From the NCBI RefSeq assembly GCF_000744655.1, contig NZ_JQMJ01000004.1:682001-746000 (forward strand): a stretch of 64,000 nt of DNA, written 5' to 3'. This document shows positions 17,087 through 25,696 of the stretch, in pieces. Below the pieces are notes generated by a model, which searched no databases, was not told where the DNA came from, and saw only the letters and a program-made list of their open reading frames with translations. Position 1 is the stretch's first letter; every line of letters starts with the position of its first letter. The position numbers and the translations under genes are program-made. The DNA comes from Streptacidiphilus rugosus AM-16 (GTDB lineage: Bacteria; Actinomycetota; Actinomycetes; Streptomycetales; Streptomycetaceae).

Positions 17087-18883
17087 AATGCCGGGTAGTT
17101 AACGGATCTCCGCTGGTGGCAAGGGGTTTCAGCGTCGGATCGTGACGCGGGCAACGGGGCCACGTTGATCAGATAGTCCGCCAAGACTGCTGATCTTCGA
17201 GGTGCCCCGTTGCCCGTACGTCATTGTGCCGTGCCGTCTGGCCTGATGGTGCTCTCCCGCGAGTTCACCGTGGCCGCGGGGCCGTTCGCGCCTGGTCATC
17301 TGGGCGAGTTGACGCAGGTCGTGCCGTTCGAGCTCGTCGATGCGGTCCTTGAGGAGTCTGGCTGCGTGCAACGCCGCCTTCGGAACCTGCCCTCGCGGGT
17401 CGGGGTCTACTTCCTGCTGGCCATGTGCCTGTTCCCGGAGGTCGGCTACCGGCTGGTCTGGAACAAACTCACCGCGGCGCTGACCAGCTCGGGGCTCGAT
17501 GTTGCCGGGCCGACCGCGAAGGCCCTGCGTGACCTGCGCCGACGGGTCGGTCCGGCGCCGGTCCGCCGCCTGTTCGAGGTCCTGGCCGGGCCACTGGCAC
17601 GACCGGCCACGGCCGGAGTGCGGTTCGGACGCTTCCGGACGGTCTCCTTCGACGGCTGCAGCTCGATCCGGCTGGCCGACACCGCCCGCAACGTGGGCTG
17701 GTTCGGCCCCGGCGGCCGGGGCGGCTGCCCGATGCTGGAGCTGATGACGCTGGTGGAGACCGGGACCAGGTCCTTGATCGGCGCGGTGTTCGGTCCCACC
17801 GACACCGGCGAGACCGCCTACGCCAGCCGGCTGCTGCACCACCTCGGGCCCGACATGCTGCTGTTATGGGACAAGGGCTTCGACGCCAACGCCTTCCTCG
17901 CCGCGCTGACCGGCACAGGCGCGCAGTTCCTGGGGCGGATCCGAGCCAACCGCCGCACCCCGGTCCTGACCCGCCTGCGCGACGGCTCCTACCTGTCGGT
18001 CATCGGTACCGTCCCGGTCCGCATCATCGAGGCCCAGGTCACCGTGGCCTTGGATGACGGCACGTCCTTCACCGGCTCCTACCGGCTCGCCACCACGCTG
18101 ACCTGCGCGAACCGCTACCCGGCCGCCACGCTCGTCACGCTCTACCACGAGCGGTGGGAGCACGAGTCAACGTACTTCGCGCTGCGGCACACTCTGGGAC
18201 AGGGCCGCCCGCTGAGGTCCGGCGACCCGATCGGGGTCGAGCAGGAGATGTGGGCCCAGCTCAGCCTCTACCAGGCGCTTCGCACCGTGATGGTCCAGGC
18301 CGCCGAATCCAGGCCGGGCACCGACCCGGACCGCTGCGGCTTCACCATAGCCCTCCAGGCCGCCCGTGACCTCGTCGTCCAGGCCACCGGCGTCACCGCG
18401 GCCCCGCACACCGGCACCATCGGCGTCATCGCCCAGCGCGTCCTTGCCGCCCTCCTCCCACGACGCCGGCCCCGCGTCAGCACCCGCAAGGTCCGCTCAC
18501 CCGTCTCCCGGTACGCCGAACGACAGGACGACGGTCGCCCCGACCGCAGCCGCACCATCGCCGACCTCACCGTCACCGTCCTCGAACCCGGCCCCGACCA
18601 GTCGCCATTACCTACCATCTCCCGCGACGACCGGAACGTCTCCCCTGGCCAGCGCCGACGCCACCGCATCCTCGAACTCCTGCAAAAGGACCCGACGCGC
18701 TTTTGGAGACCCGCGGAGATCGCCGCCCACTTCGGCGACGTCACCCTGCACACCATGTATCGGCAGCTGTCCCGATGGGCCGAAACCGGGATCATCCACA
18801 AGCTCGGACCCGGCCTCTACGCAGCCACCCCATGGACATCAACACCCTTGCCGCCAGCTGAAATCCGTTAACTTCCCGGCATT
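17087..18883 (+). mobile_element. IS4-family insertion sequence nested in an IS3 element
   Basis: About 1.8 kb. The left end starts AATGCCGGGTAGTTAACGG and the right end is the inverted match AATGCCGGGAAGTTAACGG; further similarity (GCTGG-GGCAAGGG) extends the terminal repeats to about 45 bp. It is flanked by the 12-bp repeat GGGCGAAGGCCC. The AATGCCG...AGTTAA end resembles that of IS4 itself. One transposase gene fills it. Both ends and the gene look intact, so it could still be active. Confidence 0.9.
17210..18871 (+). CDS. IS4-family transposase
   Basis: 553 residues. The N-terminal Nterm_IS4 domain (FAPGHLGELTQVVPFELVDA) is followed by the DDE core: VSFDGCSSIRLADT (Asp), then MLLLWDKGFDANAF (Asp) and the YHERWEHESTYFALRHTL region with the Y-x2-R-W-x-E signature bearing the Glu. 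The C-terminal 80 residues form a winged-helix-like tail (ILELLQKDPTRFWRPAEIAA) that may regulate or bind DNA. Start TTG 17210 is the likely choice; the next Met is at residue 13. Undamaged. Confidence 0.93.
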   Translation: MPVRHCAVPSGLMVLSREFTVAAGPFAPGHLGELTQVVPFELVDAVLEESGCVQRRLRNLPSRVGVYFLLAMCLFPEVGYRLVWNKLTAALTSSGLDVAGPTAKALRDLRRRVGPAPVRRLFEVLAGPLARPATAGVRFGRFRTVSFDGCSSIRLADTARNVGWFGPGGRGGCPMLELMTLVETGTRSLIGAVFGPTDTGETAYASRLLHHLGPDMLLLWDKGFDANAFLAALTGTGAQFLGRIRANRRTPVLTRLRDGSYLSVIGTVPVRIIEAQVTVALDDGTSFTGSYRLATTLTCANRYPAATLVTLYHERWEHESTYFALRHTLGQGRPLRSGDPIGVEQEMWAQLSLYQALRTVMVQAAESRPGTDPDRCGFTIALQAARDLVVQATGVTAAPHTGTIGVIAQRVLAALLPRRRPRVSTRKVRSPVSRYAERQDDGRPDRSRTIADLTVTVLEPGPDQSPLPTISRDDRNVSPGQRRRHRILELLQKDPTRFWRPAEIAAHFGDVTLHTMYRQLSRWAETGIIHKLGPGLYAATPWTSTPLPPAEIR

Positions 18884-18895
18884 GGGCGAAGGCCC
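18884..18895 (+). repeat. Right copy of 12-bp target duplication of the IS4 element
   Basis: GGGCGAAGGCCC, identical to 17075-17086. It also carries the true outer end of the IS3 element, because the next three bases (GAT, 18896-18898) match the GAT before the IS3 left end. Confidence 0.85.
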
Positions 18896-19068
18896 GATAC
18901 GACTCCGGCCCCCATCGAGCCCAGGCAGGCACGGCACCAGCGTGGCCGGACCCGCCGCTACCTGCGCGTCCTGGCGCTCAGGGCGGCGATGGGCGCGGCC
19001 TACACTGGCGGCTGCGTGCTGGTCACCGCACTGTGGGTCTGGGTTCAGCGCTGACGGCGCCGAACCCA

Positions 19069-19102
19069 GCTGTGCCCCGCACCCCGGGCTGCGGGGCACA
19101 GC
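19069..19102. terminator. Strong hairpin terminator
   Basis: 13-bp perfect stem (19069-19081 with 19090-19102), 8-nt loop, followed by TGTTCTT. It lies 15 nt after the stop of the split 54-codon gene and is probably that gene's terminator. Confidence 0.75.
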
Positions 19103-19107
19103 CTGTT

Positions 19108-19173
19108 CTTAAGATCCACAGCGGGTGTGATCTCGCCTGCAACCACTGCTACATGCACGAGGGAGCCATCTAG
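19108..19173 (+). pseudogene. Radical SAM enzyme N-terminal fragment
   Basis: 22 codons read LKIHSGCDLACNHCYMHEGA before a TAG at 19171-19173. This carries the C-x3-C-x2-C iron-sulfur cluster motif in the context typical of peptide-maturase radical SAM proteins of the FxsB/SPASM type. Nothing downstream continues the family. It is probably a tiny relic; no start codon or ribosome site is visible. The span 19174-19522 holds nothing else supported. Confidence 0.45.
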
Positions 19174-19522
19174 CCGGACCAGAAGTTCGGCTAGGTCTTC
19201 GACAAACCGCCGCCGGTAGCCCGACGAGGAGCGCTCCACCATGCCGCTGGTGCTCACCCCGGGCACCAGCCGCGTCACGCTGTCCGCGTCCTGCTGCGCG
19301 CAAGAAGGCGGTCTACCTCTGCCTGCGCCTACGACATGTCGTTCGCCTTCGACTCGTATCGTGCTGACGGTCGTCCGGGACTTAAGACAGCTCTGACCCT
19401 CCTCAGGAGTACCGCTGGGCGGCGGGGGCTCCCCCGCCGGCAATGACTGCCTGCTCGCACGGGGGGCAGGGCCGGGGCCAGCGGGCCGCCCGAAGTGCGC
19501 CGGACGGTGCTTTGAGGGTAGG

Positions 19523-19672
19523 TCAGCGGACGCCGACGAGGAGCAGCTGCAGCGTGCCGCCTGAGGCGGCGGCCGTGAACTGGTCGATCGAGGCGAACGG
19601 ACCGGAGACGAGGAGCACCTGGTCGGGCCTGTGCTCGGACTCCTCGGTGACCCTGGCCAGCGTGTTGGTCAT
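19523..19672 (-). CDS. Small hypothetical protein (49 residues)
   Basis: ATG 19672 follows GAAAGGGG. The product reads MTNTLARVTEESEHRPDQVL, LVSGPFASIDQFTAAASGG, then TLQLLLVGVR. It is compact, with a helix and strands, and good codon use. It is divergent from the HTH regulator at 19782; the 110-bp gap probably contains both promoters. The family is unknown to me. Confidence 0.6.
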   Translation of the reverse strand: MTNTLARVTEESEHRPDQVLLVSGPFASIDQFTAAASGGTLQLLLVGVR

Positions 19673-19781
19673 CGTCGCGCGCCCCTTTCATGGCGGTTCG
19701 TCAGTACCTCGCACGGTAGGGCGGTACAACGGAGATGCACGCACACGGACCGTGTGCGTCGTCGACCCAACGGCGGCGAGG

Positions 19782-20999
19782 ATGGACTGCAGGGGAATCG
19801 GCCGACGCGTCGCCTACTGGCGCGGCAGGCGCGGCTACACGCAGGCCGAGTTCGGCCAGCTCATGGGCAAGGGCATCCGGTGGGTCCAGTCCTTAGAAGG
19901 TGGCCAGCGGCAGGCGGACCCCCGCTTCTCGGTGCTGGAGCAGGCCGCCCGCGTGCTGGGCATCCCGCTGGAGGAGCTGCCCACCGACACCACGGTCTCC
20001 GCGGACGCGGCCCCGACCTAGCAGCCGGAACTCGCCGCGATCCGCCGCGCGCTGCAGCACCCGGGCGTGGTCACCGGCCTGGACGACGCCGACGCGCCGC
20101 TCCCGGTTGACGAACTGCGCCGCCAGGTCGCCTACGGCTGGGCCGCGTTCCAGGCCACGGGCTACGCGCCGGTGACCCAGGTCCTGCCCGCGCTGCTGGT
20201 CGACGCGAGCCGCAGCCCCCGCTACCTGAACGGCGACGCGCGGCGCACCGCCTACGCGCTGCTGTCGATGGCCTACCAGCTGGCCTGCGCGGTCACCACT
20301 AAGCTCGGCGACCACGACCTGGCCCACCGCGCCGCCGACCGGGCCGTCACCGCCGCCGACCGCTCCGAGGACCCGGTCGTCGTCACCGGCGCCGCGCGCC
20401 ACCTGGTCGACGCGATGTTCCACCGCGGCGAGGGCGCGGCCGCCATCGCCATCGCCTCCGTCGTCGCCGAGCGACTGGAGCCCGACCTGCTCGCCCGCGG
20501 CCCCTCTGGGCTCAGCGTGCTGGGGATGCTCCATCTCAAGGCCGCCGTCGCCGCCGCCCACATCGACGACCGCAGCGCGGTCCCGGACCAGCTGGACGCC
20601 GCCAAGGCGGCCGCCGACCGACTCCGGGTCGACGGCAACGCACTGTGGACCGCGTTCGGGCCCACCAACGTCCAGCTGCACCAGGTGTCCACGATGGTCC
20701 GCCTCGACGACGGCCCCGAAGCCGTCACCGCCGCCGACCACGTCGACCAGGGAGCCCTGGAAGCGCTGCCGCGCGAGCGCCGCGCCAACCACCTGGTCGA
20801 CCGGGCGCTCGGCTACCGCCTCGCCGGCCGACGCGAGCAGGCCGTCGACACGCTGCTGCACGCCGAACGCCTCGCCCCGCAGGAGGTTCGCAGCCGCCCC
20901 GCCACCACGCGCCTGGTCGCGGAGCTGCGCCTGCTGGGCGTCGGCAGCGCTGAGGGACGCTTGCGCGCCCTGGCGCAGCGGTGTGGACTCCCGGCATGA
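19782..20999 (+). pseudogene. XRE-type HTH regulator with helical repeats, in-frame TAG
   Basis: ATG 19782 begins MDCRGIGRRVAYWRGRRGYT with an XRE helix-turn-helix (KGIRWVQSLEGGQRQ, LEQAARVLGIPLEELPTDT). A TAG stops the frame at 20019-20021. The same frame then continues unbroken for 326 codons, QPELAAIRRALQHPGVVTGL to ALAQRCGLPA, a TPR-like helical effector domain usual for these streptomycete regulators. A CAG-to-TAG change would explain the stop. As read, it would yield a 79-residue HTH fragment unless the stop is read through. It overlaps the flavoprotein gene by ATGA. Confidence 0.8.
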
Positions 21000-21532
21000 C
21001 CTCCTCCTCCCGCGTCCTGTACCTGCTCGGCTGCGCCGCCCCGCCCGTGCGCCGACTGCTCCCCGCCGTCGGCGCCTGCCAGCAGGCAGGCTGGAACGTC
21101 GCCGTGGTCCTCACCCCCACCGCCCACCGCTGGCTGCAGGAGGACATCCCGGCGCTGGAGAAGGCCACCGGCCACCCGGTGCGCCACCAGTTCAAGCTCC
21201 CCGATGAGGCGGACGTGCTGCCATCGGCTGACGCGATCCTGGCCGCGCCGGTCACCTTCAACACCCTCAACAAGTGGGCCGACGGGCACGCCGACACGCT
21301 GGTCCTCGGACTGCTCACCGAGGCGATCGGCCTGCAGCTCCCCGTCGTGGCACTGCCCTACCTCAACGCCGCCCAAGCCGCCCACCCCGCTCTCGGGCGC
21401 CACGTCGACGTCCTGCGCGGCGCGGGTGTCGACATCCTGCTCGGCGATGGCGGCTTCATCCCGCACATCCCCAAGCACGGCGACCTGGACGGCTACCCAT
21501 GGGACACCGCGATAGCTGCCCTGCCGCGCTGA
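20996..21532 (+). CDS. Flavoprotein (phosphopantothenoylcysteine decarboxylase-like)
   Basis: 178 residues, ATG 20996 overlapping the regulator's stop (ATGA). It is a Rossmann-like flavin-binding domain of the Flavoprotein family: RVLYLLGCAAPPVRRLLPAV, VLTPTAHRWL, DAILAAPVTFNTLNKWADG (FMN loop and Asn) and LPVVALPYLNAAQAAHPAL. Similar HTH-flavoprotein pairs recur in streptomycetes, with unknown substrate. It could decarboxylate a peptide or sense a flavin; this is inference. The region 21533-21715 is empty as far as I can tell. Confidence 0.88.
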   Translation: MTSSSRVLYLLGCAAPPVRRLLPAVGACQQAGWNVAVVLTPTAHRWLQEDIPALEKATGHPVRHQFKLPDEADVLPSADAILAAPVTFNTLNKWADGHADTLVLGLLTEAIGLQLPVVALPYLNAAQAAHPALGRHVDVLRGAGVDILLGDGGFIPHIPKHGDLDGYPWDTAIAALPR

Positions 21533-21715
21533 CGCCCGGACCGGGTGGACCAGGGCGGTGCCGCCTTGGTGGGAGTCCCCACGCGCGAGTTCTGCCCGCC
21601 CTTGGTCACGGTGATGGCGATTCTTGAAATCGGCCGGCCTGGATCTTCTTCCTTGGATGGTTGGGCCTTCAAGTGACTGGGGACGGCCCAGATCAGCGAT
21701 CGTTGGGGGACCCGG

Positions 21716-22081
21716 TCAGCGTTCGGCTGTGCCGCTGCTTGCTTCGGGTTCGAAGAGGTCGAGCGGGCCTTCGAGCACGAGGGCGGTGAGGCCGGTGTCG
21801 GTGCCCGTAGTGTGTTCCTCGCCTGCCTCCCAGCGGGCGCCCTGCCCGGCACTGATGGGGAAGCGGTTCCCGTCCTGACCGGCGACCCAGCCGCCGCCGG
21901 TGACCACCAGGAACATCTGGGCGGAAGTAGCCGGGTGCGTCCCGATGATGCCGCCGGGCTCGACAGTCAGGCAGGTGACCTGCAGGCGGCCCTCGCCTGC
22001 GGCGACGCGAGTCGCGTGCAGGCCGATGCTCCCGTGCCGCGTCATGAGCCGCTCAGCACGCTCGAAGCGAAAGATCTCCAT
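21716..22081 (-). CDS. Cupin-domain protein
   Basis: 121 residues from ATG 22081, preceded by GGGGGAC. Single cupin barrel: CLTVEPGGIIGTHPATSAQM with the first metal-ligand region (only one of the usual two His), FLVVTGGGWVAGQDG, and ARWEAGEEHTTGTDTGL with the second (His). It may bind a metal weakly. It stands alone and the function is unknown. Confidence 0.82.
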   Translation of the reverse strand: MEIFRFERAERLMTRHGSIGLHATRVAAGEGRLQVTCLTVEPGGIIGTHPATSAQMFLVVTGGGWVAGQDGNRFPISAGQGARWEAGEEHTTGTDTGLTALVLEGPLDLFEPEASSGTAER

Positions 22082-22158
22082 GATTCGTCCCCCGTTCGGC
22101 AAGGTGCGGAAGGCAGAGATCATAGACCGGCTCTTCGTCTGTCTCGGCGCGATGTTGA

Positions 22159-22187
22159 GGGCCCGGCGACCGAAGGTCGCCGGGCCC
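22159..22187. terminator. Perfect 13-bp hairpin
   Basis: GGGCCCGGCGACC (22159-22171), loop GAA, and the exact complement (22175-22187). It lies downstream of the minus-strand PPOX gene and upstream of the cupin gene, and probably terminates the former. The rest of 22082-22449 shows no gene. Confidence 0.65.
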
Positions 22188-22449
22188 GGGTGATCGGTGA
22201 CAGTCAGATGGGCTCGTTGGTGCAGTGGGGGCGGAGGATCGGGTCGGTCATGGGGTTCGTCGCAGCAGCGACCGTCGCGTCCCCGAACGCCGAGGCCCAA
22301 TCAATGCCGACGTTGGTACTCAAGATCGTGGACGACGCCTTTGCGGTTGCCGCGTCGGGCGGGGCAGATGTCGACGCAGACGCTCAAATATCCCCATCAG
22401 CGGGTGTGTCCGGGTGCGCGGCGGCGTCGGCGGGGGCACCGTTGCCCGG

Positions 22450-22944
22450 CTATGGCGTGGCCGGGGGCCTGGTGGTGAGCCGGAAGCCGGTGACCTCTTC
22501 GGGGTGGATGCGGATGGTGCAGTCCATGGCCTGGTCGACCCAGGGGTGCAGTTGCCGGGCGTAACGTTCGGCGTCGTCGGGGTCGGTGACCAGGCGGGCG
22601 TAGCCGGTGACCACTACGCTCCAGCCGGTGTGGGTGGCGGGGTCGATCTGGTCGGCTTCGTAGGCGACGACGATCCCGTCTGGGCTGCCCTGGCCCGCGG
22701 CGTTGGTGAGGGCGGCGCCTTCGTGGGTGCGGATGATGATCTCGCCGTCCTCCACGAGGTGGTTGACCGGTCGGATCGCGGGCAGTGCATCGCGGGTGAA
22801 CACGACTCGGCCCAGGCTCACGCCGGCCAGCAGTTGGAGAGCCTCTGCGGTGTCCAGCCGTCGCATGGCCCGCAGCCTGTCGTGCGACCCGGCGCCGGGC
22901 GTGGTGGTGGGTTCGGGCGGGGTGGGTCGATCCAGCGCGTCCAT
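22450..22944 (-). CDS. Pyridoxamine 5'-phosphate oxidase-like flavoprotein
   Basis: 164 residues of the PPOX-like split barrel that binds FMN or F420: [56 protein letters not shown] and [20 protein letters not shown]. The start may be ATG 22944 or Met at about 22868; neither has a clear ribosome site. Such proteins often act as redox or stress enzymes in actinobacteria. A diverged partial copy of the C-terminal half lies at 33801-34040. Confidence 0.87.
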   Translation of the reverse strand: MDALDRPTPPEPTTTPGAGSHDRLRAMRRLDTAEALQLLAGVSLGRVVFTRDALPAIRPVNHLVEDGEIIIRTHEGAALTNAAGQGSPDGIVVAYEADQIDPATHTGWSVVVTGYARLVTDPDDAERYARQLHPWVDQAMDCTIRIHPEEVTGFRLTTRPPATP

Positions 22945-23121
22945 GGGGGCATGATCCGGCCGCGGGTGGGGTGTGGGATAGGGCCGTTCAGTCCTGATCG
23001 CGCGCCGCGGGGAGTCGGGGTCCCTGGCGCGACAGGTGTGCCGGGGCCGAAGGCGAGGTTCCTGTGCCTCGGGGGTCGTCGCGGTGGGTACGGACTGCGC
23101 CCGCCGATTAGGATGATCGTT

Positions 23122-23469
23122 ATGAGCGAGACCCTTCCTGCCTGCCCGAAGTGTTCGAGTGAGTTCACCTATGAGATGGGGGCGCTGCTGGTGTGTCCCG
23201 AGTGCGGGCACGAGTGGCAGCCCCAGACCGCCGAGGCAGGCGGCGAGGGTGACGTGGTGCGGGACGCGGTCGGCAACGCGCTGGCGGACGGCGACGACGT
23301 GACCGTGGTCAAAAGCTTGAAGGTGAAGGGTGTGCCGGGCGGGATCAAGGCGGGGACGAAGGTCCGCAACATCCGGCTGGTGGCCGGGGTCGGTGACCAC
23401 GACATCGACTGCCGCATCGAGGGGATCGGGGCGATGCAGCTGAAGTCGAGCGTGGTCAAGAAGGCCTGA
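23122..23469 (+). CDS. phnA: PhnA/YjdM zinc-ribbon protein
   Basis: 115 residues, full family length. An N-terminal zinc ribbon ([20 protein letters not shown] with two C-x2-C pairs) precedes an SH3-like domain: [40 protein letters not shown], then [15 protein letters not shown]. Despite the old name, this protein is not needed for phosphonate breakdown in E. coli, and its role is unclear. AGGA lies upstream of ATG 23122. Single gene. Confidence 0.92.
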   Translation: MSETLPACPKCSSEFTYEMGALLVCPECGHEWQPQTAEAGGEGDVVRDAVGNALADGDDVTVVKSLKVKGVPGGIKAGTKVRNIRLVAGVGDHDIDCRIEGIGAMQLKSSVVKKA

Positions 23470-23503
23470 CCTGCACTTGTGACCCCGGCCGTTTGCGGCC
23501 AAG

Positions 23504-23668
23504 TCAGGAGGATCTGGTCAGCACGGAGACCGACAGGGTGACGTCCGCGCCGTCATGGGAGACGATGCGGCTCCACGGACCTGCGGCCAGGTCGGCCTCG
23601 TCCACGGTGAGGCCGTATTCGCCCAGGGCCCCGGCTACGGCGGCGGCATCGCGAAAATCGCGCCTCAC
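23504..23668 (-). CDS. Small hypothetical protein beside a palindrome
   Basis: 54 residues from GTG 23668: VRRDFRDAAAVAGALGEYGL, TVDEADLAAGPWSRIVSHDG, then DVTLSVSVLTRSS. It has a helix followed by strands and a reasonable codon pattern. Its upstream DNA is the 60-bp palindrome at 23674-23733, leaving little room for its own promoter, so it may be the truncated end of a larger gene. Confidence 0.4.
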   Translation of the reverse strand: MRRDFRDAAAVAGALGEYGLTVDEADLAAGPWSRIVSHDGADVTLSVSVLTRSS

Positions 23669-23673
23669 CGGAT

Positions 23674-23733
23674 CGCCCCGAGACGAACCCGGCCGTTGCG
23701 TACGTACGCAACGGCCGGGTTCGTCTCGGGGCG
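23674..23733. repeat. Perfect 60-bp palindrome
   Basis: 30-base arms (23674-23703 and 23704-23733) are exact complements with no spacer; the centre is TACGTA. As RNA it would form a very stable hairpin and could terminate the minus-strand gene ending at 23827. The outer arms include CGCCCCGAGACGAACC and its complement. Such long perfect palindromes are rare and unstable, so an insertion or assembly origin should be considered. Confidence 0.85.
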
Positions 23734-23826
23734 GTTCCCCAGCAGCTCGGACGGGCTCGTTCTGTGGTAGGTCTGGGTCCGCTATCGCCGACGAAGCCGC
23801 TGGGGTTTCGCGTGCGTGACTGCCCA

Positions 23827-24174
23827 TCAGGGCCAGCCCCTTCGGCGGCGCCCGTTTCGCCCACCAGCCCGGGGCGGGTGCCGCTGCGGGGCTGGTAGCG
23901 GACGGCGATCCCCCTTCGGGCGGATGACCGCGTGGACGAAGGACAGGAGACGGTCGAGAACCTTGAACGCGTCCTTGCGACGCCTCGGCTGGCTTGACCA
24001 GATGGAGGTCATCACCAGAAGCAGCAGAGTGGCGACCCCGAGGAGGAGTACGCCCCCGACCAGGCCGACGGCCAGCATCACAGCCACAGAGCTGTGGGAC
24101 ATCATTGCCTGCAGACCAAGTCCAGCAGTTGCTGCGAGCGGGAGAAAGGTGCGGGTCACGGCTGTGCGGGTCAC
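23827..24174 (-). CDS. Small membrane protein
   Basis: 115 residues from GTG 24174, with GGAGGAG 5-6 nt upstream. One or two hydrophobic helices: RTFLPLAATAGLGLQAMM and VMLAVGLVGGVLLLGVATL followed by LLLVMTSIW, then a basic tail (SSQPRRRKDAFKVLDRLLSF). The last 30 residues are Arg/Pro-rich. Similar small proteins are common in streptomycetes; no function is known. Confidence 0.65.
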   Translation of the reverse strand: MTRTAVTRTFLPLAATAGLGLQAMMSHSSVAVMLAVGLVGGVLLLGVATLLLLVMTSIWSSQPRRRKDAFKVLDRLLSFVHAVIRPKGDRRPLPAPQRHPPRAGGRNGRRRRGWP

Positions 24175-24327
24175 GGCGCTCCTCCGGGGTCAGCCACGCA
24201 ACGGCGGGTGTCCCCTTGAGCAGAGCCGTCCGGACGGTCCGTTCTGAACTGATCCGGACGAACCCGGACAGTGCCGCTCCTAGGCTTGATCCGTCAGACG
24301 TCGCGGCCGACGCGCGAGGAGCGCCGT

Positions 24328-25398
24328 ATGGGAATGGCAGATGCCCCGAAAGATCCGGTTCAGGTCGTGGCATCAGCCCTGCGCGAGTTGAGGAGGCGCG
24401 CACACCAGCCCTCGCTCGACCGGCTCGCGAAGCTGACCGCCGGGCAAGGGGCGCGCTGGGCGATGCCCAGGTCCACGATCGACGACAAACTGAAGGGCAG
24501 AACTGCACCGAAGGCCGAGCATGTCCTGGCTCTGGTCGCCGCCTTCCGTGACCATGCAGCCTCCGTGGGGCACCCGCTGCCGAGCGAGTTCTGCGACGAG
24601 GTGGCGTGGCGAAGCGAATGGCTCGCGATGAACCAAGCCCTCGTCGATCCGCGCAGCCGCGACTACGCTGGCACGGTGGCCAAAATGATCTTGTCGGCAC
24701 GTCCGGCCGCAGGCAGCACGCGGCCGGTCAGCGTGCCTGAAGAGACCTCCGAGGCGACATGGGTGGAGGACCTGCTGCAGACAGTCGGAGCGGAGGCGGC
24801 CGGCAGAACCCTGCCACCAAGGGATGCTGCGCACGTGGCGCGCAGGCTCCACGAAACAGGGCAGGCTGAGGACCTAGAGCTTCTGCTGGCAGCCGCCTCG
24901 GAACGGTCCGCACAGGACATTCTCACCATGAGTGAAGCCGCGAGCCTCGACCTCGCGGGACGCCTGATCCGCCTCGTCCTCAGGGACCAGTCGACCGCCC
25001 GCATGGCGGCCTTGGTGACGGAAGCCGAACGTCATCATCCCGACGAAGCCGTGGGCCTGATCCACCTCGGCATGCGCTCTCGCCCCGTTCCAGGCGTGGT
25101 GGCCGTGATCGAAGCACTGCGCGCCAACGGCGGCTCGCCGTTCATCGGGGAGATTCTCTCCGCAGTCCTCCGCGAGCGCCCCGCACGCGAAGCGGGGATG
25201 CTCCTGATCGGCCTCAGGGCGGCGAAGCTGCGGGGCGACGCCGAGGCGCTCCTCTATCTCCTCAGTCTTTCCCACGACCCGGGCAGCCTCCTGCCGGTGA
25301 TCAGCCTCTTGAGGGAAAGGCGTCACTACGCGGACGCTCGGAAGCTCCAAGCCGTGGTCGAGCCGCGATGGTGGAGGCGCCCACCCGCCCGACTCTGA
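24328..25398 (+). CDS. Putative HTH regulator with C-terminal helical repeats
   Basis: 356 residues, ATG 24328 after GCGAGGA. The N-terminal 90 residues resemble an XRE-like module used in streptomycetes (ALRELRRRAHQPSLDRLAKL, MPRSTIDDKLKGRTAPKAEH, VLALVAAFRDHAASVG). The remainder is a right-handed helical repeat: AHVARRLHETGQAEDLELLL, AARMAALVTEAERHHPDE-like units and GLRAAKLRGDAEALLYLLSL. These features suggest a DNA-binding regulator with a protein-sensing solenoid. The target is unknown. The 25399-25696 gap downstream shows no supported gene. Confidence 0.75.
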   Translation: MGMADAPKDPVQVVASALRELRRRAHQPSLDRLAKLTAGQGARWAMPRSTIDDKLKGRTAPKAEHVLALVAAFRDHAASVGHPLPSEFCDEVAWRSEWLAMNQALVDPRSRDYAGTVAKMILSARPAAGSTRPVSVPEETSEATWVEDLLQTVGAEAAGRTLPPRDAAHVARRLHETGQAEDLELLLAAASERSAQDILTMSEAASLDLAGRLIRLVLRDQSTARMAALVTEAERHHPDEAVGLIHLGMRSRPVPGVVAVIEALRANGGSPFIGEILSAVLRERPAREAGMLLIGLRAAKLRGDAEALLYLLSLSHDPGSLLPVISLLRERRHYADARKLQAVVEPRWWRRPPARL

Positions 25399-25696
25399 GG
25401 GCTTCCTACCGGTACCAGAAGCACCCAGACCGTGCCCGGCGGCGCTGGATGCTCCCGCCGCGCGCTGTGTGCGCATGCCCATCCAGGAGCGCATCTCGCC
25501 CTCCGGGGCCCACCGGCGGCAAGCCGGAGCTGGCCGCCGGTCAGTCATGTGGAGGGCAAGCCTCGAACCCGCCTCGACACGAACGCCAGGGCGGCCGGGG
25601 CGCCCACGACCCAGACCAGCCCGCTCAGCAGGACGACGCCCACCCCGAAGGACGACCCGGGCGAGGTCCTGCAGCGGACGCCGACCTAACTGCTAC

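Larger units (their letters stand above)
15722..19054 (+). pseudogene. 54-codon membrane-protein gene split by nested insertion sequences
   Basis: ATG GAG GAT (15722-15730), with AGGAG 8 nt upstream, is cut by the IS3-type element. The rest resumes at the duplicated GAT (18896-18898) as ACG ACT CCG and runs to TGA at 19054. Joined, it gives a 54-residue basic protein: MEDTTPAPIEPRQARHQRGR, then TRRYLRVLALRAAMGAAYT, then a membrane helix CVLVTALWVWVQR. The 3-bp repeat GAT is exactly one codon, so the rejoined frame is perfect. A terminator follows at 19069-19102. Function unknown; small one-helix proteins like this are common in actinobacterial mobile DNA. Confidence 0.75.

Noticed and set aside
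17075-18895. GGGCGAAGGCCC copies as plasmid iterons
   Set aside because: They occur only at the IS tips and are fully explained as terminal repeat and target duplication.
21540-21700. Possible transposase scrap on the minus strand (RISRIAITVTKGGQNSRVG)
   Set aside because: Looks protein-like but too short to assign, with no repeats or neighbours to support it.
23504-24700. 398-codon minus-strand frame across the palindrome
   Set aside because: It runs through the palindrome and opposite a convincing HTH regulator gene; only the last 54 codons look coding.
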